This document shows, piece after piece, positions 50,101 through 61,660 of a DNA stretch of 64,000 nt. The DNA is from Sipunculus nudus. Its lineage: Eukaryota; Annelida; Sipuncula; Golfingiida; Sipunculidae. Location: NCBI GenBank assembly GCA_026874595.1, contig CM049315.1, positions 11,098,664 to 11,162,663 on the forward strand. Reading direction: 5' to 3'. The position numbers and the translations under genes were made by a program. Position 1 is the stretch's first letter. Every line of letters starts with the position of its first letter. The notes beneath the pieces are model-generated. The model saw only the letters and a list, made by a program, of their open reading frames with translations, made no database searches and was not told the origin of the DNA.

Positions 50101-53100
50101 TCATAGCATTCATTTGCTTCAGCTATCTAGAATGAAGAAGCATAATGGATATATACCGTATCTGCTTTTTTTTTTGTGTGCAAGACATTTCAAAATTCTA
50201 TGCAATTCCGTGTTAAGGTGGCCATTCTTAGACAATACTCGAGTTGATATGGATATATATGACATATGTGTAAATTATTCTTTCCAATCTATACTCAAAA
50301 GAATCTGAAAACATTGCAAACGGTTCACTTGAAAAGTTAAATGTATGACAGAGTATAGAGTGCTGTGTGTTTTGTGGCTGTTAGAGGCAAACCTTTATAC
50401 TTTTCTTTCTTTTGTGTAACTTGGATTTTCAGTCGCGGCATGGTTAGGTTTCAGAAAAGGCTCTAGAGATTCTAGAAAATACTGTTTATATCCTCAAAAT
50501 TATAATTAACCTATCTTGCATACATTTAAATATATATAGAAAAGGATAAATTACTTTCTTTAGAAAACATGAAATTAATAAGGTATGAATTAATGCCTGT
50601 ATACGTATAACATTCGATTCGAAATCAATCGTTACATTCTCTCTACGTGACGGAGCAGCACTGGAACGTGTAAACTGAATGTGTGTTTACCGTATGGTAT
50701 GTGTAATACGGGCGAATGTAACAACACAGACTGCCTAGCCACAAATACTGTCGTTGGGTTCATATATGAGGGGCCAAACGTCTAGAATTACTCGTTTTCA
50801 TTGTTTCCCGAAGGGTTCCATTTACGTGATCTAACCATACAGTTACCTAATCATAGTATATCCATGGGAAGTAATCATGTCCAATAATATATGCGCAGAT
50901 ACTTAACAATTGAACCCAAGGTAAAATTTATTATCGTTCATTACTGGTAAATAATTTGAAAGATAGATATAAATAACAACAACAATATTTGGTTTACAAG
51001 TAACATGTATGACATATTATTTTTATTAATTAAATCGATCTTTTGCCTTTCCATTTATCCTGACAAGCCATTATTTTCGGTATGATTTGCCTTTCGCAAA
51101 TGTCTCGATTTTTTTAACCCTCGTGGATATTTTTTGGTTCAGCCCTGTCCTTAAACATTTAATGGTGCAGAAGCCATTGTTTTCGAGCAGGCCCTACTTT
51201 CATTAATGACTGATGCGAGTTTTGCGTTGTTTCTGCTATTGGTGGCGTTTCGTTGCCGGGCACACAATAAAATGACACAGAGTTCTACCCTTCACGTTTT
51301 ATCTATGTTTCACGTGTTACCATAGCGGGCGGGTCGGGGCCTCCTGGTACAGCTCCATGACCTATCTCCGCATTTTATTACCAAGATTTTTGCTTTTACG
51401 AATTCTTAGGAAAATGTTCCATGGTTTTCCCGTTTGAATTATATAACAAATCTTTGTTGCCTAAAATATGATTTTTCTCACATTTAGTGGAAAGGGAAAC
51501 CACGCCAGCAAAGAAAAAGAAAATTATATGAATTATGCTTCATACGATATTATAATTTTATAATTGTTCTCATGAAGATCTTTTTATAGAGCTTCATCAT
51601 TTGTAAAGCTTCTTGATCATCCAAAATATGTTGCGCATATACGCAGGTTTCAATTTTATAGTGATCAAAAGTAGAGGCACAGAGAGGGTATCTGCCATGC
51701 GCAAAAAAAAATCACTAATAAAACTTCTTCCTGTTTTGGCCTGGAATAGAATTAATTCCGCACTTCCAAATTAAAAAAAATCACCCGTCTCATAATCCAT
51801 ATCATTTAATTGGAATTTATTACAAATATTTGATAACCTTTGACAAAACACATAGTTCTACCGACCCCAGATGGCCACGAATATTATGTAATACCCTTGG
51901 TTTGTCTGTATGCTTTTAAACGCAAAAAGTTCTGGGCGTGCTTTGTTTGATTTTTATGAAGGGTTACATAACAACACCCCAAATCTGGACTACCATAACA
52001 TTGTTTCTTTTGTCCCTGTGGAGGCTCAGAGCCATTTTTATAGAACTGCGTTGTATTGTTTGTTTAGAATCCTTTTCGGAAGTTGTGGCCTCCGACCATT
52101 TCTTGTTTATCTCGTTTCTGGGTATAATCACCTGTAAATTTCATTCGAAGGCACAGGTAACTTTTTCTTAATATATATACATTTTATATTTCTCCTATAT
52201 CCAAATAAACAAAGTGACGTCATGGCAGCCTGAAGAACGCAGTTCCACGTGCATCATCTTTGTTAACAGGATACGCTTTTCAAGTGTACTTAAGCGGCCC
52301 TTGGCGTCGCTTACGTACACAACCATCGTTAAAGGAACTCATTCAACAAAGCAACCACAAGAGTAATTGTGTACTTATGCTCGGTTAAGTACACGCCCTT
52401 GTCACATACACCGTGTGTTTTAGCTTCCGTTGAGTGAGTAAACACACGGGAATCATCCCTTGGACAAATTTGTCGTCGGGGTTACCAAGGGCTATCGGCA
52501 CGCAGACGGGATGATCGCTCATTGATATACACAATTAGCTCTGACTATGAGCAATGTTTCTGTACTAAAAATATTATCATTGCGCTTGACAGTTCGCCTC
52601 ACGCTGTGTACTCTGTCCTGTACAAATGTATCATTTGGAGACAAATACCTTCATCTTATATGATGTCTCGCTTTGGTGTATTTAATAAGTCATGACTGGA
52701 TAGAAAATACTATATATCTGCTAAAGCGCAAAACAATCAAGATTATTATGCCCTTTTTATACTGATTGTGACTTCTAGATGATAATAAATTAAATTTCGT
52801 GTTAATTAAAAAGTAGCTACAATAAATAATATGATCTTTCTTATAATGGAACCTTTATGATATTTTATAACAATAAAGTGCCGCATTTGTTTCAAAATTT
52901 ATAAAGTACCGACGACCGACCAGTCGGAGTCGTGTATTTCGGGGCCAGGCGACTTTTTTATTTAGATGAATTTCGAGAAATGACAGGGAGTGCCTTGGTT
53001 TTCATGAAGTCCGCACACCACAAAACCAGTTTCTGTCTGAATATTGTGCAAAGTCTGCTTGTGTGACTTATTGTTCACCTTTCGGAACACGTGGTCCTAT

Positions 53101-54738
53101 AAACATATCGTTTAACACTATAAAGCTTAATAAAGCTCTTAAATCCACAATCGGATTCTTTTTTAAAAACGTTACTCATTTTGTAGATGTTGTGCGAAAC
53201 ACAAATAGGACACAAGAAGGAACACATTTTGATCAAGACCTATATTTAAATTTTACTATTACCAAAATTTTACCTTTTGTTCTATCGTTGCTGAAATTCA
53301 GAGAGACCTTTCGGAAATATTATGTTGACAACAAGTAAACGAATTCACAAAATAACAAAAAACAGCCGCTAGTCACGTAAATATCAGTTATCTTTTTATG
53401 AGGTAACGATGTCATATAGGTCATAAGAGCTTAATTCATTTTCCATATTTCTTATAAATCCGGAGGTGTTTTGTTTTTTTGGATAGTGTTTGTCAAAGCT
53501 GAATCAACCAGAAACTACGCCGGTTAAACTTGTATCGCCATCTCTCATATTTTGAATGAAACTGGTTTTCAGGAGCGAAATGATACTAATACAAGAGGAA
53601 AAGAACCAGATGGATTATAGAAATATCACATTGACGACGAATAGCAGCCTGACAGGAAACCAGATCCGAACGCATCTCGGTTTGCTCGAACTACGTATGT
53701 TATTTCCCCAAATCATTACAACTGGACTTGCTGTTACAGACAACTGCCATTTGTCACAAGTGCAAAGCAAGCTCCCGTAAACACTGAGTTATTTTTTAAA
53801 ACCTACCAATGCTCAAACGAGAATCGACTAAAATATATTCTGAAGATGCTCATGATCGTATTTTTGTGTTGTCAATCTGAAAACAGTTTCTTGGCAGAAT
53901 GTGATGTTGGAAAAGTACAGGTACGTAATCATTACAGTAATGTAAAGCTAGTTTAGTCAGAACTTATCTCCTGGCGTTTTTAACATTAAATATATATTAA
54001 ACTAGGTTTCTGTATTCGCGACTGCTTGTGACGCCTCACCCTGCTGGTGAGGAGGAGGATAATAGAAGTTGGTGAGTATTTCTATGTCATTATTTGGGTA
54101 AAAACTGTTGAGTGATAGGCACCGTTTATTTATTTATTTTTCTTTCCTTTTGCGCGTATTTTTTTCTTTCTAGTATGGTTGATTTTCATGAAGGGACCTA
54201 TTTGCACAGTCATAATCATAAGTTAGAAGGTGTGCACCTGATGTTAACTAGACTGGCCCAGTGCGTGAAATAGTTATGAGTATATTGTTGCTTCTGACAG
54301 AGAAATCAAACGTTCCCGCGTTGTATCGCACTCAGTATATGTACCGCCATCTTGCGGCAACTCATAACTTATTTACCACGATCTGACCCTCTTATTTCAT
54401 GGACTGGTAGTCTTGGCCGTTTCCCGGACGGTCAGCGCCACACATCACCACCTTGCTGAAATGAGGTCTTTTCCAGTGACGTCAGCATTGGTCTTTCCCA
54501 GATTTTTTTTTTTTCAAAACCAACATGGATCATTCAGTCATCGCCTATTCCGGACTTCCAATTGGCTACTAATATTCCTATTTAATTTGTCTTAATATTT
54601 TTTAGGCCGTCGCTTATGTTGAGTTCGGCGAGACTTTAAAACACTTTAACTCTCAGCCTCAGTGTTAACGTTTATCGGACCACCACTCTTTAAAGTGGGC
54701 CTGTTTGAACATTACGTAGGCCTAACAAACTCTGGCTC
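44193..54738. other. Gene-poor AT-rich stretch
   Basis: Apart from the G-run fragment at 44.7 kb, no gene or repeat family is recognised in about 10 kb. GC-richer islands at 49200-49450 and 52200-52560 show no splice-bounded frame. Short exon-like intervals ending GTACGT (53920) and GTGAGT (54071) on the plus strand are too weak to call. Confidence 0.45.
44705..44745. repeat. G-run fragment, possibly from the same transposon family
   Basis: The text ggatttcgagccggggggggggcgcagaggaggg resembles the left end of the family but lacks the right end and a target duplication. Confidence 0.25.
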
Positions 54739-54750
54739 AGCCAATCAGCC
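54739..54750 (+). promoter_or_regulatory. CCAAT-box-like motif
   Basis: The string CAGCCAATCAGC lies in a locally GC-richer stretch upstream of the signal-peptide candidate at 54860. The same core, AGCCAATCA, occurs on the minus strand near 28363 and 29230. CCAAT boxes of this form bind NF-Y in animals. No TATA box or initiator is evident. Confidence 0.25.
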
Positions 54751-54859
54751 CGAGATATTCAGGTGCACACGCGACGAGCGCAGTCAAAATGTACCGGCTC
54801 ACTGAAACGATCACGATTCGCAAGTCGCAATTTGACAGTTAATACACGGGTTCAGACAA

Positions 54860-54913
54860 ATGCTGCTAGCTGCTCTTATCATCTCGTCAGTGGGAATTTT
54901 ACTGGACCTGTCG
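54860..54913 (+). CDS. Candidate first exon coding a signal peptide
   Basis: ATG is followed by 17 codons giving MLLAALIISSVGILLDLS, a strongly hydrophobic signal-peptide-like or membrane segment, ending at a possible donor GTACAT. A CCAAT-box sequence (cagccaatcagc) lies about 120 bases upstream. Without a splice the frame stops after 37 codons. The support is compositional only. Confidence 0.22.
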
Positions 54914-54999
54914 GTACATATTTTTTGCGATAGTGTCTACAATATGCACCTTCATTTGGCCCATGGGCCTTAATATTCGTTCAGCAGAGACATATCAGA

Positions 55000-57710
55000 G
55001 GACACGAAGATCCATGTGTGGACCACCTGAATACATGATTTCAGTGAGAATGTAACCAAGCGGGTCGAGCTGTGGGACCGCTGTTGGTGTTCTTATAGCT
55101 ACGATGCCGCTCACATGAGGCGTGACGGCCTGATATGCAAATACGATGGAATCGTCAGGTCCTCAAAGAGCCTTGTGAAGCCTTAATATGTAAATATCAG
55201 GTATTCACCATAGGGACTTTACAGGGCTTTAGTGATAAGAGCTTGCACTGAATTAAGTCTATCGGTACATATGGATTCACGTTTTATTTGAAGCATTTTA
55301 TTAGTAAACGCAAAAACTAAAGCCCGGGCAGGGCCAGATGTTAACCTTTGACTTTCACGTAGATTCTATAGCCGATGCCCGCCCATTACAGCCTGGAGCT
55401 CCTATATATGGCTGATTTAAAAAAAATAACCTTATATCAGGGCAAAATAATATTGGCAGGTAACAGAAATGCACCTGATATTTAATTAAACCCTATTGTT
55501 ACTCATTTGTGGTTAACTGGTTGCCGATTGCGGAAGGTTTCCTTGGTGCTAGAAACTAGATGTTCCCAGTACATCGTCCAAATCAACCCGGTGTGCCCCT
55601 CGATGTGGTGTCCCGATCCTAAAAATGTTCAAACATGTTACAAAATGTCTCAATATATCTCCGATCTTTTCCATCCCCGTTGTTATACCGATGTGTCCCA
55701 ATTTAATCCCGGTGTTACCCCGATCTCCAGCCTGTATATGTGTACGGCAAATCGGGGACGACACTGGCGACGTGTCTTGTCTAAACCCATCAAGTGTACC
55801 TGGTGACCTCTTTGACCGTGGTGTCCTGTTTTTCTGTCCCGGAAACTTCAAACACTTCCTATTGTCAATTATATATTATTGTGAGAAACCACACTCGTAA
55901 GGAGTAGAAGGGTAGCGGTTCACATGTTTAAACAAAGGCTATGAGGAACGAATAAAAAAAAACTTTTTGTGCAGATTACAAAAATGAATATAAAATGGGT
56001 GCGTCGATGTGTGGGTGGATGTCAGGGGATCCAGGACACTGGTAAATACAAACATGATTATGTGTGTCACGATTCTAGGCATACGCTTGGATCTAACAAT
56101 AATGATCAGACAATAGGGACTCGCATTCTAGTGAATATATTATTGTGGTTTCTTGGCCGTTGTTTACATTTTGGATCACGGGAAGTCTTTCTTAAAGAGC
56201 GGGTATTTTAGCGCCCATACGAGTTCTATTCCGCAGTTTCTGCTTCCGACATTCTATTCCTATACATAAAACTTTACCTTTTCCTATATAAAAAAAATGT
56301 TCATTTTTTACCTGAATCTTCTCTCCCCCCCCCCCCCCCCCCCCCCCCATAGTTCCTTTACACTAATATCCGAAACGTGGCTTTATGCATTTGCACATTC
56401 TTGCTTATGCCTACCCTCATGTGAACTTCAACATCAAACGAAATTTCCATGAACCCGTTCCCTAATTCCACACCCAACAACCAATTCAGCCTTTTGCCAT
56501 GAAACCATGGTCTCAGAATCCCCCCCCCCCCCCCCGGCCCCAATAATGAATTTGTTCCCACAGAGGGCCTTTAATAGGTTCTCTTATTAGTCTTCCAGGG
56601 TCTGACCATCCCCATTCAAAAATCCTGGATACGCCCCTGTCACTTTCTCGGTCGCTATCGCTTTCTCTTTCACTCTGTCTTGCATTGGTTTTATGATGTA
56701 TTTATGCCCTATTTAATGGTTTACTTTGAAACAGTTAGCACTTACTGTTAACATATATTTAAGTGTCTACTTGTAATGTTTTCGGCATGATGTCGTTTCT
56801 CGCTTGACAAACTACAGGTGTCGCCACGTATACAATATCTCTTATCGAAAAAAGTTGTTGATGAATAAGGAGGGCCGCCCCGGGTCTAAAATACTCCACG
56901 ACGCCGGCATCTAACAAACTCACTTATCAGTAAATTAATCGACGATTCATGATACATAATGACAGGATCTGTATGTTGAGGACTTTTTTTCGCGCGCGCG
57001 GTTACCTAGCAAACATCAACAAGCTCTTTGACCCAAGTGGCCGACGCTGTTTCTACATGAGAACTTATAGACGTCTTGTAGATTAGATCTAATCCTAAGT
57101 GCTCTTCATGCACAAGACACTGAGGCAGTGATTAGTGAGGCCGGTATTTGCCGTTTCTTGATGATAACTGACTTATTAAGGACGTTTGAAAACGTGATCA
57201 AGCATTGAAACGAGCGGTGCCTCCACATGATGCACCCGGAGCGTTAGGTTTGTACGGCTGTCCAGCGACAGATCAACTTGTAAATATCTTATAATAACAC
57301 CTGGAGGGTTCAACCCACGAGCTGTGTATAGATTTATTATATCTAGTTGTGTACATACAGACCCGCTACTGTAGTGACCCGGGACACACTACACGACATC
57401 GAATGCCTGATTATTTATGATATATACGGCTTCATCAAGGGGTCGCGGTCGTTTTGTTCGGTAATACTGATCATGTCTAGTGTCTGACAATCAGCTTGCA
57501 GGCAGAAGCGGAATCTACTAAAGGCGGAGTAAACGCTAAAGTAAACTTTGGGCGATCTCCGGTAGAACATTACAGACCACGAGATAACCAGGCTGATCAT
57601 GTTGAAACATGAGTATAATTAAGTGAATCCGGTAGAAACTGGAGATGTTTGAGTGATTCCTGTTAAGACATGAACTGGTTTTACCTCTCTCTATGACATT
57701 TTCCCCTCAG
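55000..57710. other. Non-coding, one transposon copy
   Basis: The stretch 55560-55800 has diverged repetition of CCCCGATCT and CCGGTGTTACC-like text, perhaps an old minisatellite. Frames open on both strands there are a consequence. No gene is recognised. Confidence 0.4.
56300..56639. mobile_element. Copy of the G/C-tract transposon with long poly-C runs
   Basis: Two long C runs (about 56324-56348 and 56520-56535) lie inside an element that ends ATCCTGGATACGCCCCTG at 56639. The text GGGCCTTTAATAGG...TTCCAGGGTCTGACC parallels the right half of the copy at 3505. The left end is unclear. Confidence 0.55.
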
Positions 57711-57743
57711 TCCATCTAGAACAGCCACCATGAGTCTGTGGGG
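57711..57743 (+). CDS. Candidate short exon with Kozak start codon
   Basis: A very good acceptor (ctatgacattttcccctcag) precedes 33 bases ending at donor GGGG|GTGAGT. The exon contains GCCACCATGAG, a near-perfect animal start context, at 57730. It would code MSLW plus two bases. The first 19 bases would be 5'UTR, so a non-coding exon should lie upstream. No convincing downstream exon was found before 64000, so the gene would continue past the window. Confidence 0.35.
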
Positions 57744-57950
57744 GTGAGTATTTTGTTTTCTGTTTCCCGTACTTTGTGACGATCATCAATGCTGACATGA
57801 TCTCAGTTTAACACGGAAAGCAGGAACGCGTCTTCACACTGTATAAGAGAAGGTCTGATCCACAATTATTGATATCAATATTCAATATTTTGCATTCAAA
57901 AGGAACCTTTTTCATTGCAAGTTATATATATAAATACAGTAGCACATTAA

Positions 57951-58127
57951 GCAGGTCGAGGGGCTCTAAAGCCTCCACAATTTTTTTTTTAGGTGGGGGG
58001 GGGGGGGGTTCAAGCCAGTTCTTGCGCCCTGGATCCCCTTTCCAGGCCCGAGGACCTTATTTTAGGCTTTCGTTTTAGTCTTCCTAGGACGGAACCTCCC
58101 TTTTCCAAAATCCTGGATCCGCCTTTG
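57951..58127. mobile_element. Copy of the G/C-tract transposon
   Basis: It begins around CAGGTCGAGGGGCTCT, holds a T run and a G run (about 57980-58008) and ends AAATCCTGGATCCGCCTTTG. The middle (CCAGGCCCGAGGACCTTATT) matches the 11862 copy. The flanks CAAGT on the right and TTAAG on the left do not match, so the left end may be wrong or eroded. Confidence 0.55.
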
Positions 58128-58332
58128 CAAGTATACATGCTAATATGAACACACACACGCACGTTTTTCCTCATGCATCGTGCTAATGTTATTGACTACC
58201 ACCAGTTCCTTATGTAAAATACAAATTAAACCAACGTATGAACTCCTCTGTGTGCGCCTTTAAACAAGTTCATCGATTATGATGTTAAGGGGTGACATAA
58301 AAGCAGACCGAACTTTCTCGCTAGTGAAGCTT

Positions 58333-58625
58333 GCTTTTCTAGCGAAGCGGTTGGAACGCCGGACATGTGCGCCACCGACATGAGTTCGACTCCCGGAAAG
58401 GCCCAGTATTTTCATTGAGCTATTTGTCTTCGTAACAATTCCAGGCAGGGTTCTGCGCAGTAGACTGAGTGGGGAACCTTTAAGGGTTCTAAATGGAAAC
58501 TTAAACACGTGGTCCTTTTAAACCTTCCCAGGCATCTTTTATGGGACATGTGGTTCCATCCAAAACCTATTTTAAAGGTTTAGAGAGGAACCCTTCAAGG
58601 TGTGGGGAACCTTTAAAAATTTCAG
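58333..58625 (+). mobile_element. Another tRNA-headed repeat, different family
   Basis: The plus strand reads TAGCGAAGCGGTTGGAACG and then GAGTTCGACTCCCGG, an A-box-like and a good B-box-like sequence about 45 bases apart. The downstream body has repeated GGGGAACCTTTAA motifs (near 58472 and 58604) and the inverted GAACCCTTCAAGG. It looks like a SINE with an unrelated body. Ends are approximate. Confidence 0.4.
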
Positions 58626-58792
58626 TTTTAAATTGTGCATGGTAATTCCTTTCTAGTGAAATTAAAACTTCCACATTGGCCAGGATAATGTAATTTTTTT
58701 TTCGGCGCAGTAACAGGAGAAAATTCTGAAAAGGGTTTGAAATACCTCAAATGAAGACTTAAAATGCGCCTACAAATGTTATACATACATTT

Positions 58793-58815
58793 AAATATAT
58801 ATATATATTCATTCA

Positions 58816-58864
<49 letters not shown>
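58793..58864. repeat. (AT)n microsatellite with (ATTC)n interruption
   Basis: AT runs flank a short ATTCATTCATTC block. Confidence 0.95.
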
Positions 58865-58866
<2 letters not shown>

Positions 58867-59620
58867 ATGTATTCACAAGAAAATGGCCAGTTAAACATGA
58901 ACAAGTGTTTCCATGCCTGTGGAATCATCAGACATGTGTTGTTAATGACTGAAGTTGCGATTTTAAATAATATATGTTAAGCACTCATCCACGGTCTGGT
59001 GGGAATGAATGGTAATTAGGATTATGCCTGCATTTAAAACAAGCTCATGTCTTTCGGTGAGTTATGATATGAGCCTTTTCATCAAGCTATGATATGTACA
59101 GCTTTCACTTGGGAGCATTCCCAGGGTGTGCGCTTCACGACCCGCCAACTGATTAAATACGGGGTGTTTGTTTTTATTTGGAGCCACCTGAACATGCATT
59201 CATCCCTCGAAATTAAATTTTAAAGCACATGCGGGGAAGATATTTCATTCGTGTGAAACCTGTAGAATATGTTATAATAATATGATATTGCACCTGTAAA
59301 AATGCACGACGGTTGGCCTTAATATTCACCAGGTGCGGTGCATCGAGCAGAATTAATTGTATCAGTAAGTTTGGTAAATGTTGTAATATGGCCGTTTTAT
59401 TGTCAGCGATAAACTGGATTTGGTTAATTTATGTTCTTACATCAAGTGACCTTATTATCGTGTGTAATGAATTTTGTCTTAATCTCTGCATTTAATGTCG
59501 CAAGTCATTTTTGTCTGTTATATCAATAGAGTATGGCGCCTCTAAATGTTTCACTGGCTATATATAGGCCTTGAGTGTACTCGAATATGTTATAAAAAAC
59601 GTATGATATTGATAAACTCG

Positions 59621-59624
<4 letters not shown>

Positions 59625-59665
<41 letters not shown>

Positions 59666-59713
59666 GAACAGATGGCATGAAGGATAAGAGAGAGAGAGAA
59701 ATCGAGAGAGAGA
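59625..59713. repeat. (GA)n microsatellite, two blocks
   Basis: A 40-bp GA run is followed by spaced GAGAGAGA blocks. Confidence 0.95.
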
Positions 59714-59865
59714 TGCTATGCGCCTTTCCATCCTGATTTTATTCTTTGTATTATGTCATATGGAAGCCGGTTATGTTTTCTCGATTATTATCTTATACAA
59801 GAATACGGGAATTTAGTTTTAGTGCCTTCGTCGTTATTTCGTAGACATTTATAGTTTTTACCGGG

Positions 59866-59868
<3 letters not shown>

Positions 59869-59934
<66 letters not shown>
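59869..59934. repeat. (AT)n microsatellite
   Basis: Pure AT array of about 66 bp. Confidence 0.95.
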
Positions 59935-59936
<2 letters not shown>

Positions 59937-61027
59937 TTTAATTTTCCTTAAATACATTGGACAAAACCTACACCCCTTACACATACTGTGCATATTACTT
60001 TCATACCATCCTTGACGGATAGGGAATTTTTCTGCGATCAGGCACCAACCTCCCCAAGACCTCTATCTGCATCCCGGCCGGCCTCAACATTCAATCAACC
60101 CATGTATCGACATTCCACATTAATCACTAAAATTCACTGAAAACCATTGAAAACTTTAGGTGTTGTGAAAAATGAAATTTTGTGTCTGCCGGCTCTGATT
60201 GAATAATAATGACTTAAAATAACAACTGAGTGTGATGCATGTAACGTTACCGGGAGCAGGTGGATTGCTGGACCCCCCATCCCCCTCCCCCCCCCCCCCC
60301 CACCCCTCCCACGCGCCCATCCCCCACCCAAACTTCGTCGACTAGATTTAGGCGACGCGACCCGCCCGACTGAACAGGTTTCCTCAAGTTTGCTACAGTT
60401 TCTTCCAGTTTATTGACCCTGCAGACTGACGACAAACGGGGGTGCATACACACAAGGACCTGACTCAACTCAGCTGTATTGACGGCAGAGGCGGTACATT
60501 CAAATCAACAAAAAATGGTGACCAGCCTGTGACAAATGAAAGCAAAGTCATTTATACATGTCATTTTATTTATCAGTTTTCATGTATATATCTATATCTC
60601 GCCCTTTCAATTCTTTCCATCACATAGCTGAATTATTTTAGTTTGATATAATTAAAGTCTATAAAATAGTATTTGGTGTTCTGTAATATACATTATTTAT
60701 TTTTCATCCGTGAACATGAAGCATATTGTTATAATATTGCCATTGTACTGAAAACATTTTGAAACAAAAATGGGCCCCACCCCTAATTCTGATTAACAGT
60801 AGTACAGGGATGGGGTTTTTTGCAATTAATTAGTTTGGGTAGCGTGGCTGAATTTACAAATACTCCTCCATGCATCCAACAGACAATATGGACTAAGGCA
60901 GTTAAAAGTCAATAAGTGGCCACAAGAATTTACTAGAAAGAGCTACAGAATTACACAAGGATACATCCCCTGATATAACATGAAACAAATGTACCTATAC
61001 GAACCAGAATCTGGTTGTCCAGGTTTT

Positions 61028-61081
61028 CCCTGGTCCCTGTATTCTCAGCTTCTGCAAGGCAGAAGCTAAGATGGACCAGGG
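61028..61081. other. 54-nt hairpin
   Basis: CCCTGGTCC and AGCTTCTGC on the left arm pair with GCAGAAGCT and GGACCAGGG on the right around a three-base loop, with an asymmetric internal loop. Two perfect 9-bp stems make a stable structure on either strand. It could be an inverted-repeat remnant; it is short for a typical pre-miRNA. Confidence 0.5.
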
Positions 61082-61472
61082 AGGCTCAGAGCCTGGTGGG
61101 ACAGACACCCGCACATCTGCCGTGTTCATGAGTCCCGGCATAAGAGAAAGGGCTCAGTCATTTTAGCCCGGCATCACCAGCTCTGTGGTCATTTGTCAAC
61201 CCAAGAGATCTGCATCTGATGGCATTAATACCAAGTGAGTCTCCCCTGCTAACCATGATGTCATAGGGTGTTCCCCCGGTAATACCAGGGGTAGGGCATT
61301 CGTGTAACAATTTGCTATACAGATCTATTCATATATAATGCGCGCATAGTGCTCATGTAATGTAATGTTGTCTTTCTCTGCACCATACGATTTGGCCTTG
61401 AAGATCACATGACCGAGGTAATCAAGTGATCAGAGACGTAGCTGTGATTGGTTGCTGACTGTGCTTCTGAAC

Positions 61473-61660
61473 GACGCGACTCAACTGGACACGATTATTT
61501 CTCACACTACCAGAAACCAAAAACTAACGCAGACTGTTGCCGACTCTGGTTGAGTCGGATCGTTTTCGCGCATACACTTTGCGACGCGACTCAACTCAAC
61601 CCAAATAAACATTTTTTAACCTGTTGAGTTGAGTCGGGTCGCAACGTGTATTCCGGCCTT
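61473..61660. repeat. Remnant of a DNA transposon with GCGACTCAACT repeats
   Basis: GCGACGCGACTCAACTCAAC (61581-61600) is repeated in reverse complement at 61623-61642 with one mismatch, and GACGCGACTCAACT occurs again at 61473. The right end reads GTATTCCGGCCTTAAG. The pattern is that of a non-autonomous element with subterminal repeats; the left terminus is eroded. Confidence 0.5.

Noticed and set aside
53063-53338. 91-codon plus-strand frame
   Set aside because: Composition follows the AT-rich background, with no splice sites or known motifs.
55507-55900. Three overlapping frames of 91-100 codons on both strands
   Set aside because: Diverged internal repetition keeps several frames open at once; no splice or domain evidence.
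60134-60468. Minus-strand frames with VNKLEETVANLRK and poly-glycine
   Set aside because: The glycine run is a poly-C tract. The short coiled-coil-like part has a possible acceptor but no good donor, and no family match is apparent.
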